From Echinometra lucunter (lineage: Eukaryota; Echinodermata; Echinoidea; Camarodonta; Echinometridae), in contig CM057171.1 of the NCBI GenBank assembly GCA_029962745.1, positions 522,472-586,471 of the forward strand: a DNA stretch of 64,000 bases. Reading direction: 5' to 3'. A program made the translations under genes and the position numbers. Positions 25,007 through 34,617 of the stretch are shown one piece after another (position 1 is the first letter of the stretch; each line of letters begins with the position of its first letter). The notes below the pieces were generated by a model. The model was not told the DNA's origin. It saw nothing but the letters and a program-made list of their open reading frames with translations, and made no database searches.

Positions 25007-27603
25007 AATAATAATCATAATAATGATAATAACAATAGTATCATATTCAAGTCTTTCTTAAAGTCATGCATAACTTTGCGCACTAAAACAGTCCCTCGAT
25101 TGATCAAATGAAATTCTCATTTATTTCCTTCAATTTTCGTGATCGGCACAATATCAGGGCCCCGTTTCATAAAACTTGTTATCAGTAACAACTGCCACGT
25201 TTCTATGACGATTTGCTCTCAGCCAATCAAATGCAAGGATTTCAGTAGCTTATAACAGTTATTGCATCTTGTTATTGTTTTGTGAAACAGGGCCCTGAAT
25301 ATGATTAACATATTGACGAGCGATGAAGTTTAAGTTTCCAGAAAGATTGTGGGAAGCGCAAGCCCTGGGGGGCGTTTCATAAAGTGTCTTGTCAGTGATT
25401 TTTACTGACAAATTTGCTCTAACCCAATCAGATGCAAGGATTTCAGTAACTTAAAACAGTTGTCAGTAAAAATCACTGACAAGGCACTTCATGAAACGCT
25501 CCCTAGAACTTGAAGCGTAGCTCGTTATGGGAACGCGCAGAAATCAAAGGAGATAAGTTACTGTAAGAACACCACGTTTTATGATTTAATCATTTTTATT
25601 ATCATTATTATGACTGCTATATCAGGTAAAATGCAGTGTGGCCCAGCACCTGTACTCGCCGTCAAGCAAGGCAAGGTGAACCAAGGCTATGACACAGGGT
25701 GAGAATCGAATTTTCTCAAGATTTATATTTTGTTTGGTTAAGACGTGTTCAGGTATGAGGCGACAAATCTCTGCAACAAATCTCTACAACAAATCTCTGC
25801 AACGAATCTCTGCAACAAATTTCTGCAACAAATCTCTGCAACAAATTCCCGCAAAAAATCTCTGCAACAAATCTCTGCAACAAATCCCCGCAACAAATCT
25901 CTGCAACAAATCTCTGAAACAAATCCCTGCAACAAATCTCTGCAACAAATCTCTGAAACAAATCCCCGCAACAAATTTCTTCAACATTCTTAGTGTTCAG
26001 AAATGACGCGACAAACCACCCCACTTATGAGGGATGGTCAATTCTCAAATAAAAGAGAGCTATGTCAAAAGTATCGCAGACAAACTCATGACATTGTATT
26101 TTGAGCGAAGGCCCAGTGGATAAGTCTCTGGACTTTGAACCAAAAGATCCGGGGTTCGAATCCCTGCCGCGGCACTAATTCCCTTTGGCAAGATATGAAT
26201 CTCTCTTGGAGATGTATTAGGCGCTATATAAATCCAGAATATTATTTATTATTATTATTATCTACATTTGCCACGTCTTTCGGATGGTGACGTTAAAGGT
26301 CGGTCCCAGACGTATTTAATCATATTTGATTGATACACGTCAGTCAAAACCCAATTCGAGAGAGAGAGAGAGAGGAGAGAGAGAGGGGGAGAGAGAGAGA
26401 CAGACAGACAGGCAGAGAGCTTTTTGCAGCCAGGGGGACAGAAAAAATGTCTCCTGCCTCGGCAGCATTTTTCTTTTGTCGCCTCATACCCCTATACATC
26501 TAAAAATCCCGTCAATGAATTCGTCTTTTTTAAATGCTGAAGCAGTTTCTTTCCGTTAAATATGTATAGTTGATTCTCTGTCGTTTATTTGTGTATGATT
26601 TTGCTCATGTGTACATTTTTTTTTGTTTTTTATGTTTACATGTTTTTTATGTTTACATTAAGAACGTTGCGGGGATTAGTCTCCTCATATCTGAACAAGG
26701 CTTTATTCTTATTTTAGAATCAACTTGAATTAATCATAACAGATACATTCAGTAGAAATACTGGTTTACGACAGGAACATTCGTGTTTACACCTACGTCC
26801 TATATTTCCAAATTTTCATTTTTTTTTCTGAAATCTCTACTAATTTTATGATATATTATTTTTTTGGCAAAACAGGATTAAGATAAATGTGAAGAAAAGC
26901 CACGCTAGGCATTGGTTCGTCGGTTCTTTCGTAGGTTTTAGTGTGGGCTTCAAATAGCCCACGAGGGACATTTTTTTTTAATGATGATAATAGTGGCCAT
27001 CATTAACATGGTAAATTGTTGTACCGAAAGATCGCCTAGGAGAGGTCGCTTACTTCATTCCCCTGAGCGGTCTTGAACATAAAATTGAAATGTAACTGCG
27101 TGAGGCAAGATCTATCCTCTACCATTCTCTATGCTGATTGATTTAATGGTGGACTGTACCCGTGATGGCGTTTTTACCGTTTTAATAGGTTTGTTTTCGC
27201 TGAGGTAAACGCAGACGAGGCCAAATGGATGGTGGAGCCCTTCATGAGCCATCGCGACGGATTAAACTTCACATTGCTATCGCTCAACCATGACAGAGCA
27301 GGTCACAATATCAGTACTAAGATGGTGGGGTCTGACAACAGAAATGACATCACGCTTGAATATAAGTATGAAGAAGGTGAGTGCTTGAGGGTGAGAACAG
27401 ACGCTGTTAATGTCAACTTTGGAGACATTTTTTTCTTTTCTATGTGAGAAGAAGAAGAAGCAGAAGAAGCAGAAGAAGAAGAAGAAGAAGAAGAAGAAGA
27501 AGAAGAAAAAGAAGAAGAAGAAGAAAGAAGGAAACAAAATAAAATTTTAAAGAAAAGAAAAAGTGAGGGTTACCATCCGGATGGAAAACGATGGTTATGA
27601 TGG

Positions 27604-27638
<35 letters not shown>

Positions 27639-27944
27639 GTAGTGGTGGTGATGATGATGATGATGATGATGATGATGGTGGTGGTGATGGCGATGATGAT
27701 GGTGGTGGTGATGGTGATGATGATGATGATAGTGGTGATGATGGTAATGATGGTGGTGGTGGTGTTGGTGGTGGTAATGGTGGTGGTGGTGGTGGTGGTG
27801 GTGGTGGTGACGGTGATGGTGACGATGTTGGTATTTGGGTAGGTAATGATGGCGATGATAATGGTGATGATGATGGTGGTGGTGGTGGTGATGATGATGA
27901 TTATGATGGTGACGATGATGATGATGATGTGATGGTGGTGATGG

Positions 27945-27984
<40 letters not shown>

Positions 27985-28176
27985 AATGATAATGATGATG
28001 ACGGTGGTGGTGGTGGTGGTGGTGGTGGTGGTGGTGGTGGTGGTGGTGATGTGATGGTAATGATGATGGTATTTTGGTGGTAATGATGGCGATGATAATG
28101 ATGATGATGATGATGGTGGTGGTGATGGTGATGATGATGGGGTTGATGATAATGGTGGTGGTGGTGATGGTGATGT

Positions 28177-28207
<31 letters not shown>

Positions 28208-29529
28208 CGATGATGATACCAATGATGAAGATAGCCTAATGATGATAATGGTGATGATGACAATCATAACTAAAGCAATGAAGAAGAATAAGAGAGGAAA
28301 ATAAAAGAGATAATTTATGGGGGGTACACGAAAGAGACTGTGTGAATGATTTGAGTTGTTCATTGAATTTCAAATTTAATTTTTTCTCTAACCTTAACCC
28401 TGTTAACCACGGCCGCATTTTCAACCGCATACTTAGCCGCTTCCTTCTCTCATCTGTAGGCTCTGACAAGGAACGTGCTGCAGTCGAGGAAGCGGTCAGC
28501 AAGGGTATCAACCGGGGGATGTACAGCAAGGATGGAAAACCCGACGACGTCAAAATCACTGTCACATGCAAAGTAAGCCATATTTTATCAATCTTTCTAA
28601 TGAGCGAGTCGAACTATCGATTAGTGGCTGAGATTCCCAGTGTCTGTGTGGTACCTTCGCGCCGCGACTTCATTTTTTTCTGATTTTTTTTTAATGATAA
28701 CTTGCAATATTGTAAAATATGCCCTGATTTTTGTTTCTTCATTTGATAAAAATGCAACAAAAATTACTACTGTGGTAAAATCATATTTTATGTGCATGCA
28801 TTTTTCTTTGTCATTAATATTTTCATCAGGATGACCTGTGGATCGGCCGCCCTTTTAACATCGAGATCGAAACGAAGAATGAAAGCGACTTTGTCCAAGA
28901 GGTTCACCTCAAGACCGAGATAGATAGCTGCGATTACACGGGTAGGAACCACTGGCTTATTTTGTAGAAGGGGCAGGGGAATTCGTTCCTCCTGACAAAA
29001 TCCAACAATTGAAAAATAACAGGCGACAGTTTCGGTAATTATTCTCAGTGGTCATTTTTGAAACATGGTTTTGGAAGTCCCTTCAGTTTCCAGGTTCATT
29101 TATAGTAATAGAATTCAGTGATGGATGGGAAGTTTACAATTTTCACGACATGATCTCCTGCCCCCCCCCCTTCATGCAAACCTAATTGCCTTAAAAAAAA
29201 CAATATGTAACTTTAAAAATAAAACAGATAGAAAAATTATACGCACAATATTGATTCAAGTTCATTCCCTCTGATTATTTTTCTTACCGTCTCTCTCTCA
29301 CTCTCTCTCTCTCTCTCTCCTCTTCATTACGCTTTATCGCTCTACTTTCCACCTCACGTACTATTTCTCTAAATCTCCCCATCCCTTCTTTTTTCTGTCT
29401 CCTCCTCCCTCTTCCCCCCCCCCCATTTTTCTCTTCCTGTCTCTCATATCTTTATATCTGTCCCGAATTATTTCTCTCACGCCCACTGTTACGCTCTATC
29501 TCTCTCCTCTCTCCATTTCTCTCTCTCTC

Positions 29530-29578
<49 letters not shown>

Positions 29579-30630
29579 TTTCAGGGATTAAGAAGGCCAC
29601 AATCAAGACGGAGAAGATGGAACTTGTCTTGCAAGGCAAGGAGAGCGTCACCAACACCTTCCACATCGAGTTCAGCGATTACGAAGATAAGATGGACGAT
29701 GAGGGAATTTTCACCATCTCCGTCAGCGGACGTGTCAAGGTCCGATGAATCACTTTTCGACATGTTTGTAAAGATTTTCGGGAAAAGGGTCAATTGCCCT
29801 GTCCATCAAGGAACGAAATTTTTTATAAATGGCAGGTTTAGAAGGACAACTCTCCATACGTTTTGTACATAAATTTTCATATTTTCGACATTATCTCTCA
29901 AGGTGCAGCTTGTCTCCTTAGCTCAAGATATATCATGGGAAAATGGTTTTTGACACAGTATGATGTTGAGTCCACAAAGAGACAAGTGACATCTTTCGAG
30001 ATAATGGAGAAAAATAACATGAAATCTGTGTCCAAAACATTATTGAGAGTTGTCCCTCTAAACCTGCCATTTTGAAGCAACATCGCCAATTTGAAGATTG
30101 CCATAGAAAGTAAATTGGGAATTGTCAAACTTTCACAAGTTTCTAACCGATTTTGATGAAACTTTTTTTTTAATTTCTTCTCTCTTTTCTTTGTTTCATT
30201 AAAATGGATATTTCCCCAGGGTTTCATTCTCATTTAACGGACATATCAGACGTTTAATTACATAAAAACAGATAATTTGTTCTCTGCAGCTCGATCTCTG
30301 ACGCCATCGTAAAAAAAACAATAACTTGTATATATTCATTGCAGTATCGTTATAAATTTATAATCATATACATAAATGATATTACTTATATATTTTCTAG
30401 GGTCTCGCGAAAAAGCCGATTACCTGTGAACACAGTATCCGACTGAAACAACCCGATCTGGAGGTCAGCGGAGAGGTCAATGGGTCAGAGGTCAAACTAA
30501 TGGTAGAGTTCGAAAACCCTCTGGATAAAGCTCTGACTGACTGTGAATTCCAGGTCGAAGCTCCTAAGCTTGTTAAACCATTTACAATGAAACAAAAGTG
30601 AGTAGTTATAAAAGGAGTATAGGCCTGGTA

Positions 30631-30680
<50 letters not shown>

Positions 30681-31893
30681 CGTCGTCGTAGTAGTAGCAG
30701 AGGCGGCAGAACATCGGGCTCGGACAAAGAAAGTGGAGGGGCACCTTTTGTCTGCCTAACAAAGGGTGAGCCAGTTTCATTGTCTAAGCCTGACGTTCCA
30801 CCGCCTCTGAGTAGTAGTCGTAGTCGTCGTAGTCGTAGTCGTCGTAGTCGTCGTAGTCGTAGTCGTAGTAGTAGAAGTAGTCGTAGTCGTCGTAGTCGTA
30901 GTCGTCGTAGTCGTAGACGTAGTAGTCGTAGTCGTAGACGTAGTAGTCGTAGTAGTAGTCATAGTCGTAGTAGTCGTAGTCGTAGTAGTCGTAGTAATAG
31001 TCGTAGTAGTAGTAGTAGTCGTAGTCGTAGTAGTCGTAGTAGTAGTCGTAGAGGATAATCAGTAATAGTAACATAAGAACCAGTAGGAACGGTTGCACTT
31101 ATGGTGCTCAGAGAAGAGGAGAAGTATTGACAGCAATGGCCTTATTTGAAATGCAACAGCAATGTATAGAGCTTAAATTATATTAGGTTTTCGATGCATT
31201 TCGGCTTGTAATCTGTTTCATCGCTATATTTTTACTTATTAAAGGGGGTACCCAATGCTGAAACAATGTTAGTTCATTTAAACGAGCATGATTTTATTAG
31301 CAGAAAATCATCTGTCTAAAGTTTTTTAGAAAGTCCTGTTGCCAAGGAAACCCCCAAATGTGGTAAGATTTCAGGATATTTTTGACCCCTCAGCTGTGAC
31401 CCAGTTTCAACTGGGTACCCACTTTGACGTCAAAATGACGTCAAAGTGGGTACCTTGTCGCGCACTTCTAGCAAAATGCGCGCAAGGTATAATACATGTT
31501 GTACAGTCTAGCGCGTAGCACAACTGCAATGCGCGAAGCTGGGTACCCACTCTTACGTCATACCTCATACTCAATTTTTTTTTTGGTCAGCTCATAACTT
31601 TTCATGAGAAAATTAGCCAAAATGCATTGATTTCGATTGAAAATCATCATATTTTTAATGTTATTCTTCTTAGAATTCTATTCTCGATCACATATCAAAA
31701 TTTTGTTTACCATTGTGTAATCACTTCAAGGGACATTCCCGGCAAGGAGAAGATTCGGCGGGAAATTACATTCACATCAAGGTCGTCTGGACGCAAGACC
31801 GTAGTCGTCGAGCTCGACAGTAAGCAACTCAAGGGCATTGATGGAAAGGTGACAGTCGAGGTAAAACTAGACGAACCCGAAGAAGAAGACTGA
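16232..31893 (+). CDS. Transglutaminase A, putatively N-myristoylated
   Basis: Ca2+-dependent protein-glutamine gamma-glutamyltransferase, forming isopeptide cross-links between Gln and Lys side chains. Exons: 16232-16490, 20447-20604, 21691-21856, 22460-23057, 24435-24748, 25626-25698, 27189-27376, 28460-28572, 28830-28941, 29585-29739, 30401-30597, 31731-31893. They sum to 2496 bp in one frame (831 residues). Residues 1-140 are a low-complexity extension starting MGTGTSKG with Gly and Asp-rich runs. The N-terminal beta-sandwich is around 140-290 (LIVRRGQEF). The catalytic core holds [16 protein letters not shown] (Cys398), [10 protein letters not shown] (His467) and AVDSTPQE (Asp490). The Ca2+-site region is FVFAEVNAD and [12 protein letters not shown]. 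Two C-terminal beta barrels run from about 600 to 831. The start was chosen because it gives Gly2 and Ser6, shared with gene B. No signal peptide is present. Invertebrate annulin-type enzymes are the closest known analogues; the anchoring is inference. Confidence 0.93.
16800..17060 (+). mobile_element. LINE 3' fragment in transglutaminase A intron 1
   Basis: The frame at 16805-16984 reads [20 protein letters not shown] and [12 protein letters not shown] then a stop, the C-terminal signature of CR1/L2-like LINE proteins (RAFS..AP.LWN.LP). It is 5'-truncated and preceded by a CT-rich microsatellite (16560-16780). Confidence 0.75.
17070..20327 (-). mobile_element. CR1-like LINE inserted antisense in transglutaminase A intron 1
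   Basis: Covers the reverse transcriptase ORF and about 1 kb of 3' sequence running down to a TTGAATCT tandem tail at about 17073-17095. Short oligomer tails instead of poly-A are usual for CR1/L2 LINEs. The 5' side is truncated inside the endonuclease domain and abuts a TTA microsatellite. The extent of the 3' part is inferred, since the region 17100-18090 is A- and GA-rich without a diagnostic motif. Confidence 0.65.
18093..20327 (-). CDS. LINE endonuclease-tail/reverse transcriptase ORF
   Basis: Uninterrupted 744-codon frame of a non-LTR retrotransposon. Residues about 55-75 hold the end of an apurinic endonuclease domain (ASSDHNVV, the SDH motif). Residues 340-505 are the reverse transcriptase: [16 protein letters not shown], motif [14 protein letters not shown], motif [14 protein letters not shown] and motif C KYVDD at 497-501. 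Downstream are [14 protein letters not shown] and [10 protein letters not shown] of the connection region. The first ten codons come from a TTA repeat and are not native, so the true N-terminus and most of the endonuclease are missing. The lack of stops or frameshifts suggests a young insertion, but the 5' truncation should make it immobile. Confidence 0.88.
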   Translation of the reverse strand: MPLIIIIIIICNIDIALIEIERQCSLSQIVNKPTRELAILDKILTDLNEDYDDPQISSPIASSDHNVVTVSPIALPPPRKSTRSSYRPFRDSSIRSFGQWIQQMDWSALPDSNAHDMTSEFNNLTNLKFRQHFELVNVKRRPNDEPWMNDEIRRAINRRDISFRHGHSDFKRLRNYVQRLIKQAKLSFYDRKVGNLKNSEPGKWHQQIRHLAGIRKKQLDLASDDKSDFDIANELNSHFAAICSSLPPLSLDALPAFLPAPSPPPVIDRREVYKRLCRINTTKACHPCDLPSRLLKEFAFEFSEPLTTLFNLCLKEGCFPDIWKNAFISAIPKTNPVTSYDQLRPISITPILARIFEGFLADWILNSIRPLIDQRQFGNLRGSSVTHYLVSLLDTIHKGLDKGGSFANLCAVDFSKAFDHVNHTIVINKLIDLGVNASIIPTICSFLSNRTQNVRYHGKSSQENTITCGVPQGTRLGPILFLVLVNDASADYPNRWKYVDDLTLVEVLKKSQPSQLQSIVDALVQWCDDNDVVPNAAKCKAMQLSFLRQPPQPIVLDINSTTLEVVSSLKLLGVSFQDNLKWDEQVNRMISNASRRLYLLTKLRRNGVNANDLAIIYMMYIRPMLEFAAPVWTSGITSEHSACIERVQRRALNIIAYPNNRSYVELLSDFDVSSLEERRFALSLRFAQSLLGSGMHRHLLPASRVSDCGRTLRNASNLSLPRMRTNRYRNSPIPYFVQILNSQQ
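21125..21235 (+). mobile_element. tRNA-derived SINE in transglutaminase A intron 2
   Basis: Contains a box-A-like GTATGGTGGTTACAGATC and a box-B-like GGGTTCAATGC about 40 bp apart, the layout of a tRNA-derived SINE head. It does not fold as a functional tRNA. Confidence 0.5.
21899..22060. mobile_element. GTTTCAT-family hairpin element, copy 1 (family A)
   Basis: Ends GGGCCCCGTTTGATAAAAC and TTTATGAAACGGGGGCCC form a terminal inverted repeat. The body is the reverse complement of the copies at 25157, 49500 and 58353. It lies in transglutaminase A intron 3. Confidence 0.75.
23322..23765. repeat. Long hairpin built of about 20-bp degenerate repeats
   Basis: The left half (23322-23545) is a series of units resembling TTTGGTCTAATNNCCA at spacings of about 18-22 bp. 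The right half (23560-23765) is a series of the complementary unit ATTAGACNAANTGG. The whole thus forms an inverted repeat made of direct repeats, centred near 23555. It lies in transglutaminase A intron 4. No open frame or transposon end is visible. Confidence 0.75.
23850..23965 (+). mobile_element. tRNA-derived SINE fragment
   Basis: Box-B-like GGTTCGAGTCC at 23894-23904 is followed by CGCTGCGGCACTAATT, the same junction as in the SINE at 26100 (CCGCGGCACTAATTCCC). Box A is degraded. Not a functional tRNA. Confidence 0.6.
24112..24290. mobile_element. Hairpin element with GTGTTTCAC/GTGAAACAC ends
   Basis: GTGTTTCACAAAGAGTTGG on the left is mirrored by CTTAACTCTTTGTGAAACAC on the right. It is related by its terminal pentamer to the GTTTCAT elements. 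It ends about 145 bp before the catalytic exon. Confidence 0.7.
24435..24748 (+). CDS. Transglutaminase A catalytic exon (Cys, His, Asp)
   Basis: 314-bp exon with all three catalytic residues: Cys398 in FGQCWIFSG, His467 in [10 protein letters not shown] and Asp490 in [10 protein letters not shown]. Compared with gene B it carries an insertion of about 11 residues just before DSVWNFH (around 446-460). The acceptor is TTATTACAG and the donor G|GTACTC. Confidence 0.93.
24834..25035. repeat. (AAT)n/(ATG)n microsatellite
   Basis: About 200 bp of AAT repeats with interspersed ATG and ATC in intron 5 of transglutaminase A. Open frames of Ile or Met runs here are not genes. Confidence 0.95.
25157..25297. 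mobile_element. GTTTCAT-family hairpin element, copy 2 (family A)
   Basis: Ends GGGCCCCGTTTCATAAAAC and GTGAAACAGGGCCCTG; internal block CAGCCAATCAAATGCAAGGA is shared with the other family A copies. AATAT flanks both outer CAGGG/CCCTG ends and could be a target duplication, although the same bases also fit a palindromic extension. Confidence 0.75.
25367..25504. mobile_element. GTTTCAT-type hairpin element (variant C)
   Basis: Left GGCGTTTCATAAAGTGTCTT and right AAGGCACTTCATGAAACGCT are inverted; an inner pair GTCAGTGATTTTTACTGACA and TGTCAGTAAAAATCACTGAC extends the stem. The CCAATCAGATGCAAGGATTT core matches family A. Confidence 0.72.
25770..25985. repeat. 14-bp minisatellite, unit CTCTGCAACAAAT
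   Basis: About 15 tandem units of 13-14 bp, consensus AATCTCTGCAACA, with C/T and C/A variants that recur in a higher-order pattern. Located in intron 6 of transglutaminase A about 70 bp after the donor. It is open in several frames on both strands by periodicity only. Confidence 0.9.
26100..26350 (+). mobile_element. tRNA-derived SINE with (TTA)n and conserved body
   Basis: The tRNA-like head has box-A-like GGCCCAGTGGATAAG and perfect box B GGTTCGAATCC (26153-26163). It is followed by a GCGCTATATAAATCC segment, a TTA run, and then a body containing ACGTCTTTCGGATGGTGACG. That body is repeated in inverse orientation at 63110-63200. Confidence 0.7.
27449..27535. repeat. (GAA)n microsatellite
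   Basis: Nearly pure GAA tract starting 70 bp after the exon 7 donor of transglutaminase A. Confidence 0.92.
27596..28215. repeat. (GAT)n/(GGT)n microsatellite, about 620 bp
   Basis: Long array of GAT and GGT units in intron 7 of transglutaminase A. It is open in all frames on both strands (Asp, Met, His, Ile, Thr runs), so long apparent ORFs here are artefacts. Confidence 0.95.
29286..29581. repeat. CT-rich tract merging into the exon 10 polypyrimidine tract
   Basis: A pyrimidine-rich intron segment with (CT)n runs ends directly at the TTTTCAG acceptor of transglutaminase A exon 10, giving an unusually long polypyrimidine tract. Confidence 0.85.
30630..31060. repeat. (GTA)n and (GTA/GTC)n microsatellites
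   Basis: A GTA run at 30634-30690 and a mixed GTA/GTC array at 30810-31060 start just after the exon 11 donor of transglutaminase A. Arg-Ser and Tyr-Asp runs in translation are artefacts. Confidence 0.93.
31219..31405. repeat. Dispersed repeat, inverse copy at 62777-62955
   Basis: The segment from TTAAAGGGGGTACC to CCCCTCAGCTGTGACCCAGT matches the reverse complement of 62777-62955 over most of its length. In both, the end at AAAGGGGGT is sharp. Confidence 0.75.
31414..31454. repeat. Perfect palindrome with two CRE-type motifs
   Basis: Arms of 19 bp (GGTACCCACTTTGACGTCA and its complement) separated by AAA. Each arm ends in the CRE/ATF consensus TGACGTCA, at 31425-31432 and 31436-31443. It is in the last intron of transglutaminase A. 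It could be a regulatory site or simply a cruciform-forming repeat. Confidence 0.8.
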
Positions 31894-33903
31894 GAGCTGC
31901 TGCTGCTAAAGGATCGATCAATGACGAGATAAAACTAGGTCTGGTTTGGTACGGGGCTGTACGGGGTTGTCCCCCCCCCCACCCCAAATAAGTTCACGAC
32001 TTAAGTTTTTTTATTATTATAATTACTTACTATTATTGTTTGTATCCCTTCAATATTGTCATTGAATCCATTTTTCGTTAATATCCAGCCGATTCGACTC
32101 CTTTTATTATGTTATTATTTATTTTTCTCGAGGACCTTTTTTTTCCTTTTTATTTTGTTTTTTTTTTTGCTTCTGGACCCCTATCTTTAAGATAGGGCAG
32201 CCCCCCCCCCCCCCCCAACAGAAAAATAAAAAAATAATAAATAAATAAATAAATAAATGAACAAATAAATAATAGATAAATAATTAAATGAATAAAAAAT
32301 AAATAAATAAATAAATAAAAGAAAAATAAAAATTGTTCATTGCACCACTGACCGTTACGACCCAATCTCAAGTGATAACTGATCGGCATCATAATTGAAG
32401 CCCATGGAAGAACAGAGCCATTAGGTTAATGACTCTGAAATGGGCTATACATCCGTTTAATCATTCTATTATTGTATGTCATTGATTTTGTCAATGAGTT
32501 TGTTATATGTGTCATTGTTTTTATATGGTTTTCGGAAATAAAAACAAACAAACAAACAAACAAACAATAATACTCTAACAATTCTAACCGAATTCCTACA
32601 TTTAGCCCTAGACCCAACACCACAAACCTTAACCATGCATGCTGATCCGAACCATATATTTTGGATATTAAAATAGTCCCCCAGACTAATTGTCGCTCGA
32701 GCACATGAAGTAACGTGACTGCTTCAAATTACTAACCACTAGCAGGACAGTTATGGGCCAGTATATAAGAGGATTTGGATTCTTTTTTAATTGGTTATAA
32801 TATAAATAAGACGAAAACATGTTTGTCTATAAAACTGCGATCTAAAATAACTATGAAAATAAAAGTAAGAATTTACAATCATTATTATTCCTTTTTTGAA
32901 TTGTATTAGTTTGTACCCTTTTCTTTTGCTTTCCCTCCTCATATTCTGGTTACATTACCTTTACAGATTAATAGTTCCGTCCAAGTTATGCAATGTATGC
33001 CTTCCACTCTATGCTATCACAAATTTTAGAAACAATTTTTAATCTATTTTCCAATCTTAAGACGCAGTTGTAATGTCATAGTAATTGTCACATTTTCAGG
33101 AGAAACATTATTAGGGTTTTTTTTACAAATCTTCTTGAGTCTACACAATGAGAAGCGAGATAATCTAAGACAGATGTAGCTCAAAAAAAATGTCCGTGCT
33201 TTTTCGCTTATTTTTCGCTACCCTATATATTAACTGTATCATTTTGCAGCGGTGAAATAATCGATGATTTGCCGATTGTTTCACCAATCGACTGAAATAA
33301 GATATTTAATGAAAATAATGTCTCAGCAATATTGTCATTTTGTAAGACTTACTGTCCAACAATACAGCAGTAAGAGATTGCCATTATGACACAACTTCTC
33401 TTCCCTTCAATCTTTTCTGCTGAGAAAATAACCCAGTCTTATAAAGAGTTCAAATCGATCGCAACAATAGGAGTTGAGATCATTCTCAAAGTTGAGATTG
33501 ATTTGAATCAGTCACAGCTCTTTATGAAACGGGGCCATGCAGGTCTCAGCAAGGGCATGAAGGGGGAAGGGGTGCCTTTCTCTGCAGCTCGGACCGGTGT
33601 GGAATCCCCCTTATGCCGGAGATGAAAGATATCTGCTCAAACTGGATTTGTCAATTTAAGTAATGTATATATTTCTAAGTTACAGCATACTGTAATAACT
33701 AATTCTTGACCATTTTTCTTTTAATTTTACGCAACTAAGTTTCAAGGGCATACGCCTTACATGTTAGCATGCCCCTCCGTTCAAATTTTGGTTTTGTATA
33801 TAAGTCAACATTTTTCTGTATTCATGTCAACATTCTGATGTTATTTTTTAATTCATTTATACTTTACACATGCCTGAAAAATGTTAGATTAGGTCTATAT
33901 TAA

Positions 33904-34312
33904 CCCATTCGTGACAGGAATTATTTAAAGCCTAATTTGATCAGCTTTTATTCTTCAAATTGGCAACACCAACATTTTTTATTTTATTGCTACATTTTTC
34001 TTATAAAACGTCATGTATCTGAAATGAATATAAACTGACAGAAATTATGATGAGAAGTCAAAAAGTTGCCAATTTGCAGGGGAAAACGGTTATTTTAAAC
34101 CTTCTGTCACATTGCCAATTTAAGGATTTTAATGCTTATTTTCCTTTTAAAAATTTTCAGCATCAAACAACAAATATTGATGCAACTGAAATTGGCACAG
34201 TTTGTGTAGAATATTTTACTCTTTCTGCTCATGTATTTGGTATGATTTTTAGGGCTTTGCATCAAAAGATATTAGACCAAACCACAAAATGTGGACCTCT
34301 GTCATGAATGGG
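33904..34312. mobile_element. TTAA-flanked MITE (piggyBac-like)
   Basis: TTAA at 33900-33903 and 34313-34316 encloses a 409-bp element with termini CCCATTCGTGACA and TGTCATGAATGGG. A degraded relative in the same orientation lies at about 62020-62490 (shared blocks AAAATTTTCAGCATCAAAC and TGCTCATGTATTTGG). Confidence 0.82.
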
Positions 34313-34483
34313 TTAATACTCCATGTAAATAACACTTTCATACCTAGCTGTCTTTTAGACCTTAAAAATTTTTGCAACTCCCATGTAACTCTAGAATGCT
34401 ACTTCTTTGGTGTTAATGTGGATTCATTATCAAACATTTCATTTTTGTCTACTGGTTACCATGTTGCTTGACGTGGCCACTTC

Positions 34484-34488
34484 CCCCC

Positions 34489-34518
<30 letters not shown>
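34484..34518. repeat. Poly-C tract
   Basis: About 35 C with a single early G. Similar tracts occur at 32201, 54881 and 59243. Their lengths are unlikely to be exact in the assembly. Confidence 0.9.
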
Positions 34519-34520
<2 letters not shown>

Positions 34521-34617
34521 TGTAAATTGGTTAGCCCCTGACTTTCTTAAGAAAAAATGAACAATTATGGTATACCTGAGTGGAAAACCTAAAAAGAAAT
34601 GTTGACCCTTCCTATTA

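Noticed and set aside
25738..26024. Several overlapping frames with repeated peptide units; also considered as a CRISPR-like array
   Set aside because: A 13-14-bp minisatellite with no unique spacers; periodicity keeps frames open on both strands.
26103..26176. Functional tRNA gene
   Set aside because: Box B is perfect but stems do not pair into a cloverleaf and the sequence continues into a SINE body; the same applies to 23855, 21125 and 58105.
27440..28363. Open frames of up to 307 codons on both strands
   Set aside because: They translate the GAT/GGT and GAA microsatellites into Ile/Thr/His/Asp runs; trinucleotide repeats without TAA/TAG/TGA are open in every frame.
30777..31098. Arg-Ser-rich frame resembling an SR-protein domain
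   Set aside because: It is the GTA/GTC repeat read in one frame; the other frames and strand are equally open, and it lies inside a transglutaminase intron.
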